A DNA stretch of 64,000 nucleotides from NCBI RefSeq assembly GCF_000186865.1, contig NW_008705575.1, positions 491,619-555,618 of the forward strand, written 5' to 3'. This DNA is from Aureococcus anophagefferens. Taxonomy: Eukaryota > Sar > Pelagophyceae > Pelagomonadales > Pelagomonadaceae. The notes under the pieces were generated by a model. That model was given only the letters and a program-made list of their open reading frames with translations. It made no database searches and was not told where the DNA came from. This document shows positions 1-8,551 of the stretch, in pieces. The first letter of the stretch is position 1. The number at the start of each line of letters is the position of its first letter. A program made the translations under genes and the position numbers.

Positions 1-582
1 CCGCCGCCGCGCGCCGTCGCCGCGGCCCCCGGCGTGCCCGGCGAGAGATACGTGCCCGACGCCAAGGTCATGCGCGACGTCCTCGCGACGTTCGGCGAGC
101 GCATCAGCTCCAGCGGCCGGCCCCTGACCCAGGGCCGCCAGCTCGACAGCTTCACGAGGAACGTCGACGAGATCATCAACGCTTTCGGAGGCGCGGCCCC
201 GGCGTGCCCCCGCGCCCCCGCCGCCGCGCGCCCGCCGTCGCCCGCCGCGCCGCCCGCGACGACGTTCGAACCGGCCGCCACTTCGCAGGTTGATGCGCTC
301 GCGTTCGTCGACGTCGACGACGAAGAAGACCTCGACTCCGACGACACGGCGATCCTCGCGGCGATGGACCCCGACGACGTCTACGAGAAGGCGTCCGCCA
401 TGTACGGGCGCGACGCTTCCATCCGGAATACCTACGCGATCGACAACATGGTGGACATGACGCCGGAGGAGTATCAGGCGGAGATGAACGAGCGCAAGCA
501 GGCCATGCAGGCCGATCGGAGATCGAGGGGCTGGGAAACGCGGGAGGCGACGCGCGCCTACTTCGCTAACATGAACAAATAG
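1..582 (+). CDS. C-terminal part of an unrecognised protein (5' truncated by window edge)
   Basis: The frame is open from the first base of the window to the TAG at 580-582, so the true start lies outside; the GTG at 34 is not a credible eukaryotic start. The visible ~193 residues contain a Pro/Ala-rich linker (about 55-85), an acidic stretch rich in Asp/Glu around 100-115, and a charged helical C-terminus (MTPEEYQAEMNERKQAMQ...). I recognise no domain. Codon choice (C or G at third positions) matches the surrounding real genes. It converges on the minus-strand gene ending at 654. Confidence 0.55.
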   Translation, partial: PPPRAVAAAPGVPGERYVPDAKVMRDVLATFGERISSSGRPLTQGRQLDSFTRNVDEIINAFGGAAPACPRAPAAARPPSPAAPPATTFEPAATSQVDALAFVDVDDEEDLDSDDTAILAAMDPDDVYEKASAMYGRDASIRNTYAIDNMVDMTPEEYQAEMNERKQAMQADRRSRGWETREATRAYFANMNK

Positions 583-653
583 ATCACACAGTAGGGTCCT
601 TAGCACAGTGGGTCGCGGGGGGCGACGTCGTGGTCGCGGGGTCGTGGCGCGCG

Positions 654-1438
654 CTACTCGTTGCCGAAGTAGTAGCAGTACTTGACCTCGTCGTAGTCTT
701 CGCAGAAGGCCCAGCAGAAGGGGTTCCACCAGCTGCATTCGTAGTAGCCCTCCTTGCTGTTCGAGTTCATGATCACGCGGCAGATCGGGCTCGGCCCCGT
801 CGCCGGGCCCGGGCGGTTCTTGCTGCAGCACGTGCCGGACCACTCGCCGTCGCAGTTCACGCCGAGGCGGCGGTGGTTCTCGTGGCGGTGGTGGCGGCGG
901 CGCTCGTGCTCCTCCTCCATGGCCGCGGCGATGTCGCCGTCGAGGTAGACGAGCGCCTCGTAGAGCGACATCTCCCGGTTCAGCAGCGCGACGCAGTCCG
1001 GCGAGACCTCGCCGCCGGACTCGCCGCCGTCGCCGAAGAAGTCCGCCTCCGTGCAGACGTCCCGGACGCGCTGCTCCTCGCGGTGGAAAGAAACGTGGAC
1101 GACGTCGCCGCCGTCGCCGTCGTCGCAGTCCTTCGTCGCGAGGGAATTTCCCGACGAAGAAGCCGCCGCCGCCGAAGCCGATGACGGCGAGCACGAGGCA
1201 GGCGCCGAGCACGGCGGTCTTGCACGTGCTGCGCTTGCGCGGCGGCGCCTCGGCCGTGAAGGGGTTCTCGTGCTTGATCTGCACGACGGTCGCTTCGATG
1301 TCGTTGCTGGGGCGGACGGCGTCGACATGATTGCGGTCGAGTGTGCGTGTGTGTGAGCGTTGCTGGGTTGCTTGGTGCCGAGGTCCGTCGGCTTGTGTTT
1401 GCGACTTTTTTCAGTGGCTTCCTGAAGAGCTCCCGCAT
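654..1438 (-). CDS. Small single-pass membrane protein with Cys-rich C-terminus (one frame break)
   Basis: Function unknown. A best model starts at ATG 1438, gives 11 codons (MRELFRKPLKK), removes a 43-bp GT-AG intron (1405-1363) and continues into a frame encoding a hydrophobic helix (AVLGACLVLAVIGFGGGGFF). That frame breaks near 1143, where one surplus base would rejoin it to the frame running to the stop at 654. The C-terminal part is coherent: an acidic segment, an amphipathic helix, then a Cys/Trp/Tyr-rich end with CCS, CSWWNPFCWAFC and KYCYYF. The layout suggests a type II membrane protein with a disulphide-rich lumenal or outer domain (inference). The alternative start, ATG 1328, gives a low-complexity Ser/Arg frame that looks like a shadow. 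It is divergent from the armadillo gene. Confidence 0.55.
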
Positions 1439-1544
1439 CGAGGCGAGGGAGGGGGGTAATGTCAACCCTGGTATCCGAGAAACACCATCACCGCAGCGCG
1501 CCTCTCCCGCGCCGAGCCCCTGCCTTGCGCCGACGGCGGGCGCC

Positions 1545-4500
1545 ATGCGGAAGAAGGCGCTGGACCCGCTGGAGAAGAAGACGGGCGCGTGCTACACGCC
1601 GACGATCCTGGGCCACCGGCCGCTCTGCGCCCTCAGCGCGTCGGCGCGGTACGCCGAGTTCCCGCGGGAGGAGCGGCTCAACAGCCTGCGGTCCCACCTC
1701 GTGCGCTATGGCCTCTTCCCGCCGCGGCGCGACCCGGAGACGGCGCCCATCACGATGCAGGAGCTCAAGGGCCTCGTGCGCATCTGGAAGCTCCACAACG
1801 AGCGCAACTTCTGGCGGAACCACACCACGAAGGACGAGATCGTCTCCGCGCTCCACGCGCACATGCAGAAGAAGCTCAAGCTCGAGCAGCTCAAGAAGGA
1901 GATCGTCGCCAAGGGCCGCCAGAAGCGCAGCGACATGCACAGCGCCGCCCAGCAGCACCACAGCGCGCTGAGCCACACGCACCACTCGTCCAAGTCCAAG
2001 ACCGCGTCCGAGGTCTTCGTCGGCGACGAACCCGGCGACGGCTTCCAGCGGCGCAACTCCAAGACCGGGGACCCCCACGGCCTCGCGACGGACCACCTCC
2101 ACGGCGCCTCCAAGGAGTCGCTCATGATGTCTTTGGGCGAGGACGGCGACGCGGACTACGTGCCCGCCCACGAGCGCGAGGAGCGGCCCGAGCGGCCCAA
2201 CCACAACAACGGCATGATCTACCTCTCGCGGGGCTTCGCGGACACGACGCACCGCGTCGACCCCCGGAGCCCCGAGAAGGTGCCGGGCAAGCACAAGAAG
2301 CCCAACTTCGACCTCGACGAGGACGGCGAGGCCGCGGCGACGGCGACGGCCGCGGTCGTGGAGGTCGAGGAGGAGGACACGGAGCAGGCCGTCGCCGAGA
2401 AGGAGCAGCAGATGCGCGTCAAGCGCAAGTGCTCCAACGCGCTGCTGAACATGTCCTGCAACGAGACCATGCAGTCGCAGTTCATCGAGCAGGGCGGCCT
2501 CGCCGCGCTCCTGGAGCTCGCCATCTCCTGCAACGACGAGGAGGTCGTGACGAACTGCGCGGCGTGCCTCGTGAATTTCATCCCCTACGGCGACTACTAC
2601 AGCCCGCGGCGGCTCCTAGAAGCGGGCGTCGTCCGCGTGCTCGTGCGCCTCGCGCTCGGCCACGACCCGCGCGTGCGCCACTACTGCGCGCTCTGCCTCT
2701 GCCGCCTGAGCGCCGAGCGCGGCTTGGAGGAGTGGCTCATCGCCGACGGCGCCCTCGCCGCCGCGACGCGCCTCGTGACGCTGAGCGAGAACGCGTCGAC
2801 GAAGGAGGTCGCGGCCAAAGTCCTCATCAACCTCGCGGTGACGCTCGAGGGCAACCAGGCCGAGACGCTCGTGAAGAACGTGCTCAAGTGCGTCGCGAAC
2901 CTCGTGGGCCACTTCTCCCAGGACGGCGCCACGGAGGCGGGCACGCAGCAGTTCTGCGCAGGGCAGGACAAGAGAGCGAAATTCCCAACTTCAAAGGCTC
3001 ATATCTCGGCCGTTTTCCACTCGTTTCGGCTGATTTTTGGACGAGCGATCATCTCTCGGAACGGTCTCGAAGCGTGGGTGCTGTTTCCGAAACGCGCGCG
3101 CGCGGAACACTCACATTGAAGCGACGTTGAATCACCCTTGTCCTGCCCAGGTTCTGCGCGGAGGCCATCGCGTCGCTCGCGTGCCTCGCGGTCGCGAGGC
3201 CCATTTTAGCGAAGCAGGGCGTGATTTCGGTGCTCAAGATGGTGCTCATGACGTCCGTGCGCACGGAGACGACCAACGCCTGCGCCGCGGCGCTCTGCAA
3301 CATGGGCCAGATCCACGGCTGCCGCAAGGAGATGCTCGCGCTCGGCCTCATCCGCATCATGAGCCGGCTCCTCCGATCCGGCACGAACGAGACGCAGCAC
3401 CTCTGCACGCTCTGCCTGACGACGCTGTCGTTCCAGAAGGACCTGCGGGGCGCGCTGCTCAAGGAGGGCGCTCTACGGACCATCGGGACGGTCGTCGCGC
3501 GCCGCGCGGACCCGGAGCTCACGCGGCAGGGCGCGTACGCGCTCCTCAACTTCGCCTTCGACCCCCAGACGCGCGAGGACGTCATCACGGAGGACGGCCT
3601 GCCGGCGCTGATGGCGCTCCTGGATCTGGAGGAGGAGGCGCTGCGGCAGGTCGACGAGGCGACGCGCGCGAACTCGCTCATGGCTTTATGTAATCTGCTC
3701 GCGGACCCGGCGACGTGCCCCCAGGTGCTCGAGGCCGGCGTGTTGTTGAAGCTCGTGGGTTTTACCAGGTACCTGGACACGGTGCCGTCGCTCCACGAGT
3801 ACCTGGCGGTGGCGCTGTTAAATTTATCGATCCACACGGACGTGCGGCCCTACGTCGCGCGCACGCCCGGCTGCGTGGACCTGCTGCTGGAGCTCGCCAT
3901 CTTCGGCATCGAGAAGGCGGCGCCGGGCGGCGCCCGCGTGGCGACGGAGAGCTCGCGGGCGACGAAGGCTTTGAAGACGCTCTTCAACCTGGGCATGGAG
4001 CCCCAGAGCCACGAGGTGCTCCTGTCGCGGTCGCTGCGGCTCGGGCTGCTGGACGCCATCGGCAAGCTCATCGGCATGCAGAAGGAGGTCGAGGACGACG
4101 ACGCCTCCGTGAGCTCCCAGGGGTCGCGGCCCGGCAAGCCGAGGAAGCGGCGCCACAAGGCGTCCAAGGACAAGCAGCCCGCGCAGGCGCACGACGGCAA
4201 CTCCGCGCAGCATTTGTGCGCGATGCTCCTGCACGTGCTCACGACGAACCAGGACAACCACGACGCCCTGCTCGGCGGCGGCGCCGTGCTGCTCCTCGTG
4301 AAGCTGTCGCAGTCGCCCAACGAGGTCACGAAGACGGCCGTCGCGGGGAGCTTGTACCTGTCGCCGGAAAGAAACAGACTTCAAACCTCTCGATCTCGGT
4401 CACATCGAAGTCGATTCTCCTGATTTTTGGACGAATCGATTGCCCTCGTCGAGTTCTCGAAGCACGGCGGAAGTGCTTGCATCAAAACATTCGAATACGC

Positions 4501-7099
4501 GCACATTGAAGTCGAGTTGAAGATTTGATTTGCACACAGGTACAACCTCACGCAGTGCACGCCCGTCGCGCACGAGGCCTTTTTGGGCGCTTTGATGAAC
4601 CTGAGCCACAGCAACGAGAACGCGCGAGTATTGTGGTGCGCCTGGTGCTTCGCGAACGTGTCGACCTACCCCAAGGGCCGCGCCATGCTCGGCAAGCTGA
4701 GCCGGCGCCTCGTGCCGACGCTCCTCGCGATGATGCGCGCGGGCTGCGCGGACGCGGAGCGCATCCAGTACCACTGCGCCGTGGCCATGTGCAACACCCT
4801 GAGCGTGTTCCTCAAGAAGGACGACGTCATCGCCATGCTCAAGGAGGGCACGGTCCAGGACGTCATCGTCATCACCGTATTGCGCGCGAACGACGTCCGG
4901 ACGAAGCAGGTCCTGGCCCAGGCGCTCTTCAACCTGCTGGCGCGCGTCGACACGCGCGCGGAGATGATCCGGCGCGACGTGCCCCTGGCCCTCGTGCGCC
5001 TGACGAAGGTCGAGGACCCGATCCTCAACCTCCTGTGCGTGAACATGCTGAAGAACCTGTCGTGCGAGGCGGAGACGCTGTCCCAGAAGCTGCTGGAGAT
5101 GAAGGTCGTCTGCGTCATGGTCGACCAGTGCCTCTCGCCCAGTGGCGGCGTCCAGATCAAGCGGCGCTGCGCGTCGACGCTGGGCAACCTGAGCCGCGTG
5201 CCCGCGATGACGCGGGGCCTCGCGGCGCGCGAGGCGGGCATCGTCGCGGGCATCCGGTCCATCGCCGTCGCCAACGACTCGGAGACGCTCGAGAACATGG
5301 CCCTCGTGGCCTTCTACCTGTCGCGCGTGCCCGAGGGCCGCGAGTCGCTGACCGCGCAGAACGCGACGCCCGTGCTCGTGAATCTGTGCGCGTCCGAGGA
5401 GACGCCCGTGACCGTGCGCCAGCTCGTCATCGCGTCGCTCTGCAACCTGTCCACTTTTGAAAAGTCGCACCGGTCCATGGCCGCGAGCGAGAACGGCGCG
5501 CTGAAGCTGCTCATCGAGACGCTGAGCCAGCCGCACCAGTCTTTGGACACGCGGATGAACGCGTGCGTCGCGCTCTGCAACCTCGTCGTCCACTACCCGG
5601 AGAGCCGCGAGAACGCCGTGCAGATGGACCTCATGCCCGCGCTCAAGCAGCTCGTGCGCGCCTGCTCGACGGACGCGCAGTATACCGTTTTGGCGAAGAT
5701 CGTCCGCGACCTCACGAAGCACGCGGACGGGCTGCCCGTGCTCGCGGCCCAGGGCGCCATGGCGCTCTGCGTGCGCCTCGCGAAGCGCGAGCCGCCGACG
5801 CTCAAGCACGACGTGGCCACGGCGGTCTGCAATTTGTGCAGCTGCCGCTTCGCGCCGCCGCAGGTCATCGAGGAGGGCGCGGTGTCCGCGCTCTTCTGGC
5901 TCACGCTCCAGGACTGTTTGAATTTAACGCGGCCCATCTTCCGCGAGTGCTCCATCGCCGTGCGCTACCTGGCCCAGAACGCGGCGTTATTACCGTTGAT
6001 CTGCATGGAGAACAACCTGCTGCCGCTCCTGCTCCGCCTCGCGAAGTTCATGGAGTGCGAGGACACGCGCTACGACTCCGCGGTGTCGCTCTACCACATC
6101 CTGGGCAACGAGCCGTCCCAGAAGTCCATCTGCCGCTCGGGCGCCGTCAAGGTGCTCACGGACCTCGCCGCGACGGGCACGCGCGTCCGCGAGGTCTGCT
6201 CCGCGGCGCTCCACCAGCTGCCGAACGGCCTGCTCCAGCACATGGACGGCCAGCTGTTAAGCGTGCTCATGTCGCTCCTGCAGATCCACAACGCCGACTT
6301 CACGGACCCGGAGTCCTTCGTCCCCGACCGGAGCTTCCAGAGCGACCACGCGTGGGACGTCGCGGGCGCCGACTACGACCCGCCGCGGCGCAAGATGCAG
6401 GCGCAGTGGCCCACGTCCGTCATCGAGAAGTCCGTGACGGCCTTCGTGCCCGCGCGCCACGCCATCGACTCCTACCCGGGCGAGCAGGTGAACCCGAGCC
6501 GCGCGCGCGGCACGACGGACTTCATCGGAAGCTATTCCAAGATGCGCGCGCCGTGCGCGCAGCAGACGGCCGCGAACCTGCAGCTGTCGCTGCTCGGCGC
6601 GCCCCACGAGGAGCAGGTCGTGCGCGAGAAGGAGCCCGAGCAGGCGCCCCTGTCGTCGTTCCTGGAATTGGCGCCGCCGCCCGTGCCGGCCGTCGCCGCG
6701 CGGCCGCCGCCGCCGAAGCGCGCGGACGAGGCCGCGCTGGCCGCGCCCGGCGACGACGCCGCGGCCGTCGCGTCGTCGGAGAAGCACGCGCGCGTCGCCC
6801 TGCCGAACATCCACGCCAAGGGCGCGCACAAGTTCATGACCGCGGCGGCCGTCGACGCGTCGGACGCGCTCCAGATGTCGACGATCCGCGCGGCCTTCCG
6901 CCGCGACTTGGACGACGACCCGGCGGCCCGGGGCGCCTCCGCCGCCGACGCGGGGCCGGGCAGCCCGGCCAAGGGCAAGGCCGCGCCCGAGCCCGTCAAG
7001 CGGAAGCAGAACCCGCGGAAGTACCTCGTCGCCAAGAAGATGAAGCAGAAGGACCGCATCTCCGACGACTACTACGAGCTCCTGCGCCACGTCGCGTAG
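1545..7099 (+). CDS. Large armadillo-repeat protein, three exons (1545-2950, 3151-4353, 4540-7099)
   Basis: The joined exons total 5169 nt, encoding 1722 residues. After a charged N-terminal region (to about 285) comes a long solenoid of armadillo-type repeats (about 285-1440). Each has the canonical pattern of A-L-x-N-L helices, for example CSNALLNMSCNE, ALCNMGQIHG, ALMNLSHSNEN and LVIASLCNLSTFEKS. The tail (about 1440-1722) is Pro/Ala-rich and ends in a basic segment (NPRKYLVAKKMKQKD). ARM solenoids are protein-binding scaffolds; the partner is unknown. ATG 1545 was chosen because the conserved-looking sequence begins there and upstream in-frame sequence is low complexity. Both introns derive from introner elements. 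Splicing restores the reading frame exactly in each case (Q at 2949/3151, L at 4352/4540) and continues the ARM pattern across the junction. Confidence 0.88.
2951..3150. mobile_element. Introner element forming intron 1 of the armadillo gene
   Basis: Exactly 200 bp. The 9-bp sequence GTTCTGCGC at 2951-2959 is repeated at 3151-3159, immediately after the intron, which fits an insertion-site duplication of about 8 bp. The ends are inverted repeats: GGGCAGGACAAG near the left end and CTTGTCCTGCCC near the right end. The 5' splice GT is the start of the duplicated target; the 3' splice AG is carried by the element's right terminus (CCCAG). It is near-identical to the elements at 38125 (inverted) and 50244 (same orientation), and includes an internal CG-dinucleotide run. 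Confidence 0.92.
4354..4539. mobile_element. Diverged introner-derived intron 2 of the armadillo gene
   Basis: A 186-bp GT-AG intron required to join the frames on either side. It retains blocks shared with the three 200-bp introners in the same order: ACTTCAAA near the start, CTGATTTTTGGACGA in the middle, TCTCGAAGC, and CACATTGAAG near the end. The terminal inverted repeats and target duplication have largely decayed: GTAC is the only obvious shared tetramer at 4354 and 4540, and the 3' end reads CACACAG rather than TGCCCAG. I read this as an older copy or a separate subfamily. Confidence 0.8.
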
Positions 7100-7230
7100 T
7101 AAAACGGGTGCGGTCTGCCAGCTGGGCTGTGTGGGGGGTAGGAGGCGTGGTAGGAGGCCAACACCCCTATCATCATAACAAAAATGCCACAAAAATTTTC
7201 GCGCGCCCATCTGAAATCTCATGCGCCCCG

Positions 7231-8505
7231 ATGGCCCGTGTGGTCGTCGCCCTTCTGGCCCTCGGCGCCGCCGACACCGCCTGCAACACGAACGAGGACT
7301 GTGGCTCCTGCGAGTTTTGTCACACCGGTCCCCCGTCTGAATTCGACACGGCCGTTTGCGTCCTGTGCTACTATCACTGGGACTGCGACGATATACCGTG
7401 GGACGACGACTGCGATGCTTTCCACAAGATGACGTGCGCCGCTCACGCGGACCAGCCCGAAGAGCGCGAGGCGCGGGCGAACTGCCAGGCCGTTTGCGAA
7501 GACGACGAGGCGGCCCAGACGTGCGTGATCGACGAGTGCGGCGCCCGCTGGGACGGCTACGTCCTCGCGCCGTCGGGATCACGAGACTGCGGCGCTTGCG
7601 GCGCGTCGATCGAGTCCTACGAAGAGTGCCAGAAGGCTGCCGCGGGCGGTGCGGCCGCGCTCGGCATCGGCGGCCTCGCGGAACGCGAGAACTGGAGCGG
7701 CCCGCCCGGGTGCCATGTTCAAGATCGCTTCCAATGGAACGACAACCGCGCGGGCGGGTCGCACGAGGGCCACGCGCCCGTGTGCTACGACGGTGTGGCG
7801 CCGCCGCCCGTCGCCGAGCCGTTCGCGTTCGAGCAGTCGTGCGCGGCCGAGCACGAGGGTGTCTGCGAGAGAAGGACCATCCCGAGGCGGGGATGAACGT
7901 CGACGACGACTGCTGCGCGCTCGAAGAGAGCGCCAAGTGCCAAGAAGGCTACAAATACTCGCGGGGCTCCAAGTGCTGGGAGGGCGACGGCTGCACCGCG
8001 TACAAGACGTGCTGCACAAAGTGCGACGATCCGGAAGTGGACTGCGAGAACAAGAACGACAAGTGGGGGCAGGACGCCGGATCGTGTCACGAAGGCCATC
8101 GAGCGATCGTCGCGATCATCGTCGCGGTCATCGTCGGCGTCGTCGCATGCGGCGGCATCGTTGGATGTGTCGCGAGGTGCAGCGTCCTGCGGCCGCGACG
8201 ATATTGGAGAGATTTTGACCGGGAAAACAATCGTCACCATCATGAATCCTCGGTAGGTATGCTGCGTGCTCTACCGCCGCCAGCAGGCGCACGTCAGCAG
8301 GCACGCCCCGCCCCCGTTCGTTTCTCAGCCCTACGCGCTTCAGGGGCAGCACGCCCCGCCCCCGTTCGTATCTCAGCCCCACCAGCCCTACGCGTACGCG
8401 ACCTCCGCGCCCGCTGCCACGGAGATGGTGGTCGTCCAGGGCACCTACGTGGAGCCTCCCGCGGAGCGACCGGGCGTCCTCCCCGGGACGTACCTCAAAA
8501 GCTGA
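7231..8505 (+). CDS. Secreted/membrane Cys-rich protein with one TM helix (one frame break, one intron)
   Basis: Begins with a probable signal peptide (MARVVVALLALGAADTA) followed by a long Cys-rich ectodomain (CNTNEDCGSCEFC, then about 25 further Cys). Near 7870 the frame breaks: two surplus bases in GCGAGAGAAGG, skipped, give CEKDHPEAGMNVDDDCC and continue the Cys-rich pattern. A hydrophobic helix (IVAIIVAVIVGVVACGGIVG) is followed by Arg-rich sequence. A second frame change is explained by a 73-bp intron (8184-8256), after which the cytoplasmic tail carries a duplicated HAPPPFVSQP motif and ends at TGA 8503-8505. The topology suggests a type I cell-surface protein with a Pro-rich tail; ligand and role are unknown. 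The first frame break may be an assembly error. Confidence 0.65.
8184..8256 (+). other. Short intron (73 bp) related to the candidate intron at 29752
   Basis: GT-AG intron inferred from the frame change between the transmembrane segment and the Pro-rich tail of the Cys-rich gene; the junction is at a codon boundary (ARCS|VCCVLYRR). It contains GAGAGATTTTGACCGGGAA, also found in a 78-bp stretch inside the channel gene at 29752-29829. Both are preceded by a GCGACGAT-like block and followed by a degenerate CGTyACC block before TAG. Confidence 0.6.
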
Positions 8506-8551
8506 ATCCCTATCGCTGATTCCCCCCCATAAGTTGTGTCAGTGTAATCCG

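Noticed and set aside
630..1184. Plus-strand 184-codon ORF, and many other long Arg/Ala/Pro-rich ORFs across the window
   Set aside because: In this GC-rich DNA, alternative frames of real genes stay open for hundreds of codons. These frames lack hydrophobic-core patterns and mirror the true gene on another strand or frame.
2951..3119. C-terminal extension of the first armadillo ORF past 2950 into the introner
   Set aside because: The extension is introner sequence shared with two unrelated genes; splicing at 2950/3151 restores the ARM frame.
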